From the IMG/VR virus record IMGVR_UViG_3300047329_000035, positions 1 to 25,912 of that record: a stretch of 25,912 nucleotides of DNA; one strand, 5' to 3'. Shown one piece after another: positions 13,217-20,518 of the stretch. Made by a program: the position numbers and the translations under genes. The stretch comes from a virus. The notes under the pieces are model-generated. The model was not told the origin of the DNA. It saw only the letters and a list, made by a program, of their open reading frames with translations, and ran no database searches. Each line of letters opens with the position of its first letter. The first letter of the stretch is position 1.

Positions 13217-14197
13217 ATGAAGCCGACGACCCCAATCGGCGGCGTGCTCCATGCCGGCGTCGAGACGATCTCCTATGATCAGCGGATCATCTTCACGATG
13301 TATATCCGCCTGATCCTGCCGGCGGATGGGTTCGTCTTCTATGTCCGCTCCGATCTGCAGAGCAGCAGTTCGACCTGGCAGGCGGCCCAGGCGGCAGTTG
13401 CGGCACTCGGCCTGCCGGCGAGCTTTACCGCCAAGGGATCGCTGCACTATGGCAGCGAGGTCAGTCAGGACGAGGCACAGACCTACGCCGTCAACACGAT
13501 CGAACTGACATCGCAGCAGGAACTGGCGCCGCTCAACCGGGTCGCCCCGCTGGTCGTCTATCTGTCCGAGGTCGGCGGCGTGCGCTACGCCTTCAGCGAC
13601 CGCGGCAAGTTCTACCGCCAAGCCGATATCTGGCACTATGGCGGCGATGCGATCTATCCGGACGTCGATTCGATCGTCATCGATGACGCGGCGCTGATCG
13701 ACACGGGCGATGTCGTCGTCTCGAACAGCCTGCCTTTCTGGCTCGGCCTGCTGACTTATGCGATCCCGGCGCTGCCGATCCCCAATCCGGGGATCGTGCT
13801 CTATCCGTCCTACGTCGTGCCGAAGAACCTGCCGCCGCCCTATGGTGCCGTGCATATCGAGCCAGGCAGCACAGTCGGCATTTCGTCGGCACCATCCTTC
13901 CGGCCGGGCGGGTTTCAGCACCAACTGTGTAGCGACGAGGTGACGGTCACGCTCTTCGGCCTGCGCAATGACCAGGCCCTGCAGTTCATCGCCTGGGTCG
14001 GGCAATATTCGCTCTTCACCGGTAATTTCGGCGTGATGAATATCCCAGTCATCTCCGACGAGAAACGCGGTCAGACCGAACTGAACGCGATTGCTCAAAA
14101 GAAGACCGTCAAGTTTCAGGTCGACTACTACCAGGCGCGGGCCGTGGCATACGGCACGAACCTGATCAAATCCGCCGAGCCGTCTTACCGGTTCTAA
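13217..14197 (+). CDS. Conserved structural protein, probable tail terminator/neck component
   Basis: 326 residues. ATG 13217 lies 4 bases after the previous stop; the longer frame from 13178 would sit in the preceding gene. The N-terminal half (RIIFTMYIRLILPADGFVFY, SSSTWQAAQAAVAALGLP) and the C-terminal half look like two domains. The C-terminal half has VVSNSLPFWLGLL, IVLYPSYVVPKNLPPPYGAV, VTVTLFGLRNDQALQFIAWV and GNFGVMNIPVISDEKRGQTE, ending KKTVKFQVDYYQARAV. The latter resembles neck/terminator-like proteins of contractile phages. It follows completion genes and precedes the sheath, the usual terminator position. Function is inferred from order; the repeated LP-P-PYG motif is notable but unexplained. 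Confidence 0.5.
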   Translation: MKPTTPIGGVLHAGVETISYDQRIIFTMYIRLILPADGFVFYVRSDLQSSSSTWQAAQAAVAALGLPASFTAKGSLHYGSEVSQDEAQTYAVNTIELTSQQELAPLNRVAPLVVYLSEVGGVRYAFSDRGKFYRQADIWHYGGDAIYPDVDSIVIDDAALIDTGDVVVSNSLPFWLGLLTYAIPALPIPNPGIVLYPSYVVPKNLPPPYGAVHIEPGSTVGISSAPSFRPGGFQHQLCSDEVTVTLFGLRNDQALQFIAWVGQYSLFTGNFGVMNIPVISDEKRGQTELNAIAQKKTVKFQVDYYQARAVAYGTNLIKSAEPSYRF

Positions 14198-14218
14198 TTC
14201 CGCCAGGGAGTTGAGAGA

Positions 14219-14599
14219 ATGCCCCAGTCGCCTTTTGCCACCAATGTTGCGAAGAACCCGGCCGGCGCCTATACGCCCCTGGCGGTCGACGCCGCAGGAA
14301 ACCTCGTCACCAGTGGCGGCGGCACCAAGGCGGCCTATAACGTCGCTGCGGCCGCCGTGATCAAGGCCGGCCCGGGACGCCTCGCCAAGGTGGTTGTCTT
14401 GACCGTCCCTTCCGCCGGCAACCTGACCCTGAACGATGTCCTGACGACTGGCGGCGCCGCGATCGGCAACGAGATCCTGAGCATTGCCTTCGGCAGCCTG
14501 ACGGCCGGCCAGGTCATCAGCCTGGATTGGCCGTGTGCCACCGGCATCGTCGTGTCGTCGGTCGGCACCGCCGGCGTCTACGCGGTCAGCTACGACTGA
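14219..14599 (+). CDS. Small beta-rich virion protein (fibre/decoration-like)
   Basis: 126 residues from an ATG 8 bases after AGGGAG (14205-14210). The sequence has AAGNLVTSGGGTKAAYNVAA, AVIKAGPGRLAKVVVL, AGNLTLNDVLTTGGAAIGNE and ISLDWPCATGIVVSSVGTAG. The alternating strands with conserved Gly and one Cys resemble small accessory head-fibre or decoration proteins (Y-N-V-x-A-A-x-V-I-K-A-x-P-G-x-L motif). It has its own strong ribosome site and 20- to 50-base gaps on both sides, suggesting separate translation control and possibly many copies. Placement before the sheath gene is unusual for a head decoration protein, so a tail-surface role is also open. Confidence 0.5.
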   Translation: MPQSPFATNVAKNPAGAYTPLAVDAAGNLVTSGGGTKAAYNVAAAAVIKAGPGRLAKVVVLTVPSAGNLTLNDVLTTGGAAIGNEILSIAFGSLTAGQVISLDWPCATGIVVSSVGTAGVYAVSYD

Positions 14600-14649
14600 T
14601 CGACCAAGCCGCAGCGTCGACACCGAAGATCCGTTTGGAGTAAGGACAC

Positions 14650-16077
14650 ATGGCAAATCCGATCGTCAACGCGACGGTGTCGATCACCGCGGCCCCGCGG
14701 CCGAACACGCTGCAGAAGACGGGCGCGCTGCTGAGCCAGGGCGGTACCACGCTCGCGACCGGCACCTATGCGCTCATTACCCAGCCCGCCGACCTGACGC
14801 CGCTCCAGGCCGCTCCCCTGGCCGTGACGTCGATTGCCTGGGCCGGTGGCACTGCGACCGTCACCACTGCGGCCGCGCACGATGTCACGAGCGGCGATCA
14901 TTTCTGGACAACGATCGCCGGCGCCACGACGACGATCTATAACGGTCTGGTCTTGGCGACGGCGACCGGCGCATCGACCTTCACCTATGCGCTCGTCAGC
15001 GACGGGGGCACTACGCCGGCAACCGGCACGATCACCTATACGCCGCGCAATTCGGGCGAATTGCTGCAGATGGTGACGACCTTCTATGCCCAGGGCGCCA
15101 ATCAGTCGGTCTATGTGCTGGAACTCGGTGCCGGCGAGGCGGCAGCGGGCGTGACCGAACTCACGACGCTGATCACCAACAAATCGTGGTCGCCCGCACC
15201 CGGTCAGGCTGCTCTGTCGAACCCGCAAGGGCGCTTCTATGCCTATCTCGTGCCGCGGTCCTGGGATGGCGTGTCGGGTTTCCTGACGCTGCTGACGTCG
15301 CTCGACGGGCCGTTCGCGGCCACCTATTTCTACATCACGACCACGACTGGCACGATCACCGATTATACCGCGATCCTGAAGTCGGCCTATCTGCTGGTCG
15401 AAGCGCCCGGTGCCACGGCGCTGGAGTTCCAGGCTGCCGGGCCTTTCTGGGATCTGCTCAACACGAACCCGAGCGCCACGAACAAGGTGGCACCGTTCGA
15501 ATATCGCTTTCAGTTCGGTGTCACACCTTGGCCGTCGACCGGACAGTCTTCGACGCTGGCGACGATCGCGGCCGAGAATGGCAACTATGTCGGCACCGGC
15601 CAGCAGGCGGGAATCAGCACGGCGCTGATTTTCGGCGGCCAGTATGCCGATGGGAACCCGGTCAATTACTGGTATTCGATCGACTGGGCCGTGATCAACG
15701 GTACGCAGAACGTCGGCGCTGCCGTGATCAACGGATCGAATAACCCGATCAACCCGCTGTATTATAATCAGCCGGGCATCAATTCCCTGCAGCAAGTCTT
15801 GGCGTCGACCATGACCAGTGCTTCGACCTTCGGCATGCTGCTCAACCCGGTCGTGCAGACCGAACTGGACGGTCCGGCGCTCGACCAGGCCCTCGATAAT
15901 GGGATCTACGACGGGTATACCGTCGTGAATGCCATTCCCTTTCCGGCTTATTCGGTCGAAAATCCCGACGATTACGGCGTCGGGGTCTATTCCGGCTTGT
16001 CGGTCTCGCAATACACCCCGTTGCGCGGGTTCGACAAGATCGACTTCAACATCAACGTGACGAATTTCGGAGGCTAA
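14650..16077 (+). CDS. Contractile tail sheath protein with inserted beta module
   Basis: 475 residues, with a ribosome site GGAG/AAGGA at 14637-14646. Sheath features from memory of DUF3383-type and related proteins are FYAYLVPRSWDG, YWYSIDWAVINGTQNVGAAV, INGSNNPINPLYYNQPGINS and a C-terminal strand PLRGFDKIDFNINVTNFGG suited to the inter-subunit sheath handshake. The immediate downstream tube gene supports it. Residues 59-132 (GTATVTTAAAHDVTSGDHFW, IYNGLVLATATGASTFTYAL) look like a surface-exposed insertion of the same kind found in the decoration-like, plug and wedge proteins. The sheath contracts to drive the tube through the envelope. This is the main evidence that the phage is a myovirus. 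Confidence 0.75.
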   Translation: MANPIVNATVSITAAPRPNTLQKTGALLSQGGTTLATGTYALITQPADLTPLQAAPLAVTSIAWAGGTATVTTAAAHDVTSGDHFWTTIAGATTTIYNGLVLATATGASTFTYALVSDGGTTPATGTITYTPRNSGELLQMVTTFYAQGANQSVYVLELGAGEAAAGVTELTTLITNKSWSPAPGQAALSNPQGRFYAYLVPRSWDGVSGFLTLLTSLDGPFAATYFYITTTTGTITDYTAILKSAYLLVEAPGATALEFQAAGPFWDLLNTNPSATNKVAPFEYRFQFGVTPWPSTGQSSTLATIAAENGNYVGTGQQAGISTALIFGGQYADGNPVNYWYSIDWAVINGTQNVGAAVINGSNNPINPLYYNQPGINSLQQVLASTMTSASTFGMLLNPVVQTELDGPALDQALDNGIYDGYTVVNAIPFPAYSVENPDDYGVGVYSGLSVSQYTPLRGFDKIDFNINVTNFGG

Positions 16078-16084
16078 GCGCGCC

Positions 16085-16522
16085 ATGGCAAACCCGCAGG
16101 TCAACCAGGGCACGCTTAATCGGCTCCGGGGGTCCGTGACCTTCGCCGATTTCCCGAGCCTCAATATCAGCGCCGACCAATTGGTCGAAGCCGGAATCGA
16201 CCTCAGTTTCGAAGGCAAGCAGACCGACTTCGTGCCGACGCTGACCGGCGCCGTCACCTCGCCGGCACCCTATCAGGTCGCATCGCTGACGATCCATCTG
16301 AACAAGGCGCTGCCGATCGCCGACCAGTACAAGCAGCAGGGCGAAACGTCGACGCCGGTCGGCGATCTCACCTTCCGCACCGACTCATCGAACCTGGGTC
16401 CGTACCAGCTCACGAACTGTGCGCTGCAAGGGCCGAGCCGGATCGTGGCCAACGGCAAGGATGCCGATTACCCGATCGTCATCACCGGCTATTATCAGAT
16501 CAATTCGACGCTCTGGAATTGA
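16085..16522 (+). CDS. Tail tube protein
   Basis: 145 residues, ATG 11 bases after GGAGG (16069-16073). Sequence features are LNRLRGSVTFADFPSLNISA, LVEAGIDLSFEGKQTDFVPT, LTIHLNKALPIADQYKQQGE and YPIVITGYYQINSTLW. The short length, beta-rich pattern and location directly after the sheath gene are those of the hexameric inner tube of contractile tails. A related copy is at 12293, pointing to a duplication. No signal or membrane part is present. The sheath and tube would be needed in equal copy number, and both have clear ribosome sites. Confidence 0.75.
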   Translation: MANPQVNQGTLNRLRGSVTFADFPSLNISADQLVEAGIDLSFEGKQTDFVPTLTGAVTSPAPYQVASLTIHLNKALPIADQYKQQGETSTPVGDLTFRTDSSNLGPYQLTNCALQGPSRIVANGKDADYPIVITGYYQINSTLWN

Positions 16523-16528
16523 TTGGTC

Positions 16529-17089
16529 ATGGCCTTGTCGATCAATAGAAAGCTCAATCTCGTCATCGACATCGAGGGCGATCAGGGACCAATGCATGTG
16601 CATTCCGTCCCAATCGGACGGGCGACTTTCGAGCGCTACTATTACCCGATCGCCCGCGCCTTTGCCGAGATCTACAAGGGGCAACTCGGCGTCTTCTCCG
16701 GCCCACGCGTGGCATATCTGACGCTGCGCGAGATCGCGCAGAATACCGAGACCTGGGACGGGCCGGCCGGCGTGAAGAACGGCCTCGTCGGCGAGATCCG
16801 ACGCTTGACGAATGTCGCCGTGCCCGGGCCGGCCGGCTGGCAGACGCTCATGTATGACGATGCCGTCAAGGAAGGACGGATCACGGAAGACGACGACGCG
16901 GAGGTCATGAACGCGCTCGTTTTTTTTACGTTGGCCTCGTCCATGCACAACCACAACGACCGGCCGAAGGTGCTGAAGACCTTCTTGGGTTTTTGGGGCG
17001 GATCGCTCACCTCGTTGAACTCTACGGAGTTCGCCGCTTCCTTGGCGACATCGAAGCCGGCCGCGAGTATTGGCGTGAAGATGGGTTGA
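16529..17089 (+). CDS. Tail assembly chaperone (gpG-like, zero-frame product)
   Basis: 186 residues from ATG 16529; a TTG two codons earlier is a weaker option and no strong ribosome site is seen for either. The protein is mixed helical (TFERYYYPIARAFAEIYKGQ, DGPAGVKNGLVGEIRRLTNV, ALVFFTLASSMHNHNDRPKV). It lies between the tube and the tape measure, where all long-tailed phages carry a pair of tail chaperones. Its 3' end overlaps an open -1 frame and contains G GGT TTT in the correct register (16987-16993). So about the last 32 codons are read only when no slip happens. The chaperone would coat the tape measure and guide tube assembly; it is not normally in the virion. Confidence 0.7.
   Translation: MALSINRKLNLVIDIEGDQGPMHVHSVPIGRATFERYYYPIARAFAEIYKGQLGVFSGPRVAYLTLREIAQNTETWDGPAGVKNGLVGEIRRLTNVAVPGPAGWQTLMYDDAVKEGRITEDDDAEVMNALVFFTLASSMHNHNDRPKVLKTFLGFWGGSLTSLNSTEFAASLATSKPAASIGVKMG
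16987..16993 (+). other. Programmed -1 ribosomal frameshift site GGGTTTT
   Basis: Zero-frame codons are TTG GGT TTT TGG, so the heptamer reads X XXY YYZ as G GGT TTT. Both tRNAs could re-pair as GGG and TTT after a one-base backward slip. The next -1 codons are TTG GGG CGG, continuing openly to the stop at 17220. Downstream, GAACTC and GAGTTC (17017-17032) form a perfect 6-bp hairpin with a TACG loop. A wider pairing GCGG (16998-17001) with CCGC (17034-17037) could enclose it 4 bases after the slip site. Confidence 0.75.
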
Positions 17090-17220
17090 TCGCCGAAGTT
17101 CTGGACTGGGCTTCGACCGAAGGATTTGAAGACCTCATGCGGCACTATGGCGTCTCGCAATGGGAAAGCCCGTTGCAATTCCGCCAGCGCTACCTGCTGC
17201 GGGCACTCAGGGATATCTAA
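16993..17220 (+). CDS. T-part of the tail assembly chaperone (made as G-T fusion by -1 frameshift)
   Basis: This -1 frame has no convincing start of its own: its first possible start is the TTG within the slip region. It is therefore expected only as a fusion running from 16529 through the heptamer to 17220. It reads GRIAHLVELYGVRRFLGDIE, AGREYWREDGLIAEVLDWAS and ends ESPLQFRQRYLLRALRDI. That is a small helical domain rich in Trp, Tyr, Arg and Glu, like T-parts that contact the tape measure. The fusion would be about 230 residues. The tape measure starts 6 bases later, the expected order. Known for lambda G/GT; here inferred from sequence. Confidence 0.7.
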   Translation: MGRIAHLVELYGVRRFLGDIEAGREYWREDGLIAEVLDWASTEGFEDLMRHYGVSQWESPLQFRQRYLLRALRDI

Positions 17221-17226
17221 TCCGCG

Positions 17227-19227
17227 ATGGCAATCAAGACGATCGTCGATGTCGAAGTCGATCCCGAGGGATCCTTCGAGAAATTCAAGGCGATGTTCGA
17301 AGATTACGCCAAGCAGCTCGCGGAACTGCCGAAGGCCTGGGGCGCCCATAACGAGGCCGCGGAGAAGTCCGGCGATGCGCTGGCCGGCGCGCTGGGCAGC
17401 CTAGAGAGCGAGATTTCGGCGTTGCGAGATCAGATGACACTGCTCGACAACGTCAATATCAAGACCGAAAAGACGGCGTCGAACTGGGAGAAGATCGAGA
17501 AGCGCACAAAGGACACCGCGAAGAGCGTCTTCCAGATCACGACGTCGCTCTTGCGCTGGGAAGCGCTCAGCGCGGCTGTGACGGGTGTCCTAGGCGCCGG
17601 CGGGCTCTGGGGGCTCGACAAGCTGGCTCAGGGCGTCGGCGCCGGACGGCGGTCCTCGCAGGGCCTAGGCACGGGGTACGGCGAGCAAGCGTCTTTCGAG
17701 ACGAACTTTCAGCGCCTGATCGACGCGCACGGCTTTCTGGGCGGCGTCAATGAAAGCCTGACCGACGTCACGAAGCGGTTCAGCCTCTACGGTGCCGGGC
17801 TCAGCGAGACCGATATCAGCGCTGCCGGCGGCGACACTGGCAAGGTCGCGGTCGAAGCGCTGCAATCGCTGAAGCGGCTGGCCGATCTCACGCCGACCGA
17901 AAACCTTGCCCAGTTGATCCAGTCGCGTGGGATCGGCAATCTCGTGACCGTCGAAGATCTGCGACGGCTGAAAGCGACGTCTCCGGAGGAATTTGCCGGC
18001 ATCGTCGCGAAGTATTGGAAGAACGCGCCGCAGTTCGATCTGGCCGAAAAGACGCAGCAGGCGTGGCAGGATCTCGGGGTGCAGCTCGAGAGCGCGTGGC
18101 TCAAGATCGACAACAGCTTCGTGAAGGGGTTGACCGGTCTGGCCGAGCCGATCGCCCATCTGAGCGACGCCTTCAGCGACGCGGTCAAATCCTTCCTCGA
18201 TAATCCGAACCTGCCGACCTGGATTGCAGAATTTGGTGCACAGATCGAGAAGCTCGCCGAATGGATGAAAACCGACGAGTTCAAGAAGGATGTCGAGTGG
18301 CTGGGCAATGAGGTCAGCGAACTCGCGATGGCGATCGGCAGCGCCGTCAAATGGATCAGCGGCACGCTGGGAATCGGCGGCGGTTCGTCCGAGCCCGCCC
18401 ATACCGACGAAGAGGACCGCAAGACGGTCAATGATTGGGCCAAGGATCATCCGGGCAATACACCGATTCCGCACGAGATCGCCGAGGCCGCGCGCCGCGT
18501 GATCAAGCGCAGCGCCATGTCGGGCAAGATGACACCGGAGGAAGCGGGCAAGAACTTGGACAAGATCAGCAAGCGCGAGATCCAGGGCGCGGCCGCAGCG
18601 TCGCCGTCGGCGAAGCAGGCCGATACCGGCGGGGCGCCGGGCGGCAGCGTGCCAGGCACCGGCAGCAACGAGCAGCGCCTCGCGAGCTATTTCCTCTCCC
18701 AGGGTTGGACGAAAGCGCAAGTCGCCGGATTGCTCTCCAATTTCGATCCGGAAAGCGGTCTCAGAGCGGATGCCTTCAATCCGGCTGGCGGGGGTCACGG
18801 CGCCAAAGGGCTCGCACAATGGCGCGGTAAGCGTCAGGAGGATTTCAAAAATCTATTTGGACATGACATTCTGCAGGGCACGCTAGACGAGCAGGCCAGA
18901 TTTGTGCAATGGGAACTGACCCACACGCTCAAAAATGCTGGCAATAAGCTCCGCGGTGCCAGATCGGAGACTGAAGCCAGTGAGATCATTACGCGTTTTT
19001 ACGAGGGGCCCGACCCAGCGCATATTGACGCAATAAGCAATGCGCGCGCCGCTGGGGCGAGGAAAATCGTCAAGCATCTTTCTGACGATGGCAAAGACCA
19101 CGCTCGGCCGGCGCAGGGCGCTGATCAGACCGCGACGGGCCGCCCGGGCGGGACAGTCAAGGTCACGATCAGGAATGCGCCGGGCAACCATCCGGCCGTA
19201 TCCGTGACGCAGGCGACCGGCCAGTGA
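17227..19227 (+). CDS. Tape measure protein with C-terminal tail-lysozyme domain
   Basis: 666 residues, at the short end for a contractile tail. N-terminal helices with coiled-coil character (LESEISALRDQMTLLDNVNI) lead to a hydrophobic stretch near residues 107-136 (AALSA-type, VTGVLGAGGLWGL), as in tape measures that enter the membrane. The middle is helical. A Gly/Ala/Pro linker (~460-478) leads into a domain at ~480-600: ASYFLSQGWTKAQVAGLLSN, F-DPESGLRADAFNPAG, KGLAQWRGKRQEDFKNLFG, TRFYEGP. This fits the phage tail lysozyme family (PF18013), with E509 in the ESG motif as the likely catalytic acid. It would set tail length, then locally open peptidoglycan. Bases ~18840-19080 are more AT-rich than their surroundings. 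Start ATG is 6 bases after the T-part stop. Confidence 0.8.
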   Translation: MAIKTIVDVEVDPEGSFEKFKAMFEDYAKQLAELPKAWGAHNEAAEKSGDALAGALGSLESEISALRDQMTLLDNVNIKTEKTASNWEKIEKRTKDTAKSVFQITTSLLRWEALSAAVTGVLGAGGLWGLDKLAQGVGAGRRSSQGLGTGYGEQASFETNFQRLIDAHGFLGGVNESLTDVTKRFSLYGAGLSETDISAAGGDTGKVAVEALQSLKRLADLTPTENLAQLIQSRGIGNLVTVEDLRRLKATSPEEFAGIVAKYWKNAPQFDLAEKTQQAWQDLGVQLESAWLKIDNSFVKGLTGLAEPIAHLSDAFSDAVKSFLDNPNLPTWIAEFGAQIEKLAEWMKTDEFKKDVEWLGNEVSELAMAIGSAVKWISGTLGIGGGSSEPAHTDEEDRKTVNDWAKDHPGNTPIPHEIAEAARRVIKRSAMSGKMTPEEAGKNLDKISKREIQGAAAASPSAKQADTGGAPGGSVPGTGSNEQRLASYFLSQGWTKAQVAGLLSNFDPESGLRADAFNPAGGGHGAKGLAQWRGKRQEDFKNLFGHDILQGTLDEQARFVQWELTHTLKNAGNKLRGARSETEASEIITRFYEGPDPAHIDAISNARAAGARKIVKHLSDDGKDHARPAQGADQTATGRPGGTVKVTIRNAPGNHPAVSVTQATGQ

Positions 19228-20024
19228 GCCTCAATCCGCTCGGCCTCGCGTGGAAGCTCAGCTTCCAGCTTTGCCCGATCTTCCTGACGGGAGGCATCGC
19301 CGGCAGCATGCCGGGCGGCGCACTTCCGATCATCCTCTTGACCGAGGCGCTCAATTTCACGGGCGGCATCACGGAGCCGTCATCGATCGCCGATCTCGAC
19401 ACCATGTTCGGGAATTTCCAGCCGCTGCCTGGATCGAAACTGATCGACCAACAAGCAGCGTTATACCCTTTCGCAAATCAGAAAGTCGCGGCGAATGCGG
19501 TCATCACCGAACCGCTGACCGTCTCGCTGCGCATGGATTGCCCGGTCCGAGAAGGGGCCGGCTACTTCCAGAAGCTGGCGACCATGACGGCGCTTCAGGC
19601 GACGCTGGCGCAGCACAATGCGGCGGGCGGCACCTATACCGTCGCGACGCCGACCTATTTCTACACCAATTGTCTCTTGCGGTCCCTCGAGGACATCAGC
19701 GACGGCGCCACGAAACAGGCACAGCTCTCCTGGCGTTGGGATTTCATTCAGCCGCTCCTGACCCAGGCGCAGGCGATCCAGGCGCAAAACAACCTCATGT
19801 CGCAAATCAGTAACGGCAGCCAGATCAACGGGCAGCCGAGCTATTCCGGCCTCAATCCGACGGTCGGCTCGTCGAGTTCGGTCGCGAGCCCGTCCGTGGT
19901 GCCCGGCGGCGCCGGCTCGGCCGGCTCGCTCGCCGGCGGCAGTTTCTCGTCGGGCGCCGGTGCCTCCGGTGCCGCGGTCGGTGAGGGCGCTGGAAGCGGT
20001 GCCGGATCGGCAAGCGAAGCATGA
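19224..20024 (+). CDS. Baseplate/tail protein encoded after the tape measure
   Basis: 266 residues; a GTG overlaps the tape-measure stop (GTGA). The first ~195 residues are ordered: NPLGLAWKLSFQLCPIFLTG, GIAGSMPGGALPIILLTEAL, LIDQQAALYPFANQKVAANA, TLAQHNAAGGTYTVATPTYF and SWRWDFIQPLLTQAQAIQAQ. The remainder (~205-266) is a low-complexity Ser/Gly/Ala tail with few charges, probably flexible. The family is one I recall directly after tape measures in simple contractile phages, where it probably contributes to the hub-tape connection like gp53 or LysM-type baseplate proteins. No LysM motif is seen, so the exact role is not established. The overlap with the next gene (ATGA) suggests stoichiometric expression with the plug protein. 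Confidence 0.55.
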   Translation: MSLNPLGLAWKLSFQLCPIFLTGGIAGSMPGGALPIILLTEALNFTGGITEPSSIADLDTMFGNFQPLPGSKLIDQQAALYPFANQKVAANAVITEPLTVSLRMDCPVREGAGYFQKLATMTALQATLAQHNAAGGTYTVATPTYFYTNCLLRSLEDISDGATKQAQLSWRWDFIQPLLTQAQAIQAQNNLMSQISNGSQINGQPSYSGLNPTVGSSSSVASPSVVPGGAGSAGSLAGGSFSSGAGASGAAVGEGAGSGAGSASEA

Positions 20025-20518
20025 CGACCTTCACCGATTTCACGCCGTCGAACGCCGCCGTTCCGCCATTCCAGTTCCAGGCGCAATTCGACGGCGAAAC
20101 CTATATCGTTTACGTGCAATGGCTTGTCTTCGCACAGCGCTGGTACTTCACCGTTGCCGACCTGGCCGGCGACATCATCGTGTTTGCGGCACTCGTCGGT
20201 TCGCCGGTCGGCGCCACGATCGAGAGCGCCGTGTGGTCAGAAGGCTTCGTGACACTGGTCACATCGCAGCCGCATGGCTTCCTGGCCGGCGCCACGGTCG
20301 ACGCGACCGTCGTCAACTGCGCGCCGGCCGCGCTGAACGGCATCTTCCCGGCCTATGTGAATGACGCCTTCACGCTGACATTCCCGCTGGTCGCCGATCC
20401 GGGGCTGACGACGCAACTTGGTTCTGTCCAGTATAATGTCAATCTGGTCGGCGCCTATTTCAATACGAGCACGCTCGTTTTCCGGACGGCGAATAATCAG
20501 TTCGAAGTGAGCCCGTGA
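20021..20518 (+). CDS. Baseplate plug protein (Pam3 gp18 / DUF6983-like) with inserted beta module
   Basis: 165 residues from an ATGA overlap. The ends match a compact baseplate-plug family: FTPSNAAVPPFQFQAQFDGE, TYIVYVQWLVFAQRWYFTVA, DLAGDIIVFAALVGSP and C-terminal LVGAYFNTSTLVFRTANNQF. That is the F-P...P-P-F-x-F-Q-x-x-L/F-D-G...Q-R-W-Y...D-L-x-G...S-T-L-V-F-R layout. Residues 67-137 (FVTLVTSQPHGFLAGATVDA, ALNGIFPAYVNDAFTLTF) interrupt it and belong to the recurrent HG[FY] module. Plug proteins sit in the baseplate hub, between tube and spike. The family call is from memory and supported by the following hub and spike genes. Confidence 0.65.
   Translation: MTTFTDFTPSNAAVPPFQFQAQFDGETYIVYVQWLVFAQRWYFTVADLAGDIIVFAALVGSPVGATIESAVWSEGFVTLVTSQPHGFLAGATVDATVVNCAPAALNGIFPAYVNDAFTLTFPLVADPGLTTQLGSVQYNVNLVGAYFNTSTLVFRTANNQFEVSP

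Noticed and set aside
13160-14656. 498-residue minus-strand frame
   Set aside because: Crosses several well-supported + strand genes, is Arg/Asp-rich and low in diversity, and has no domain pattern.
14590-16257. 555-residue minus-strand frame opposite the sheath
   Set aside because: Shadow of the sheath gene; composition dominated by R, G, D, I and no recognisable protein text.
16900-16927. Intrinsic terminator at the T8 tract
   Set aside because: Only a weak 4-bp CGCG pairing lies upstream, and termination here would cut off the tape measure and baseplate genes.
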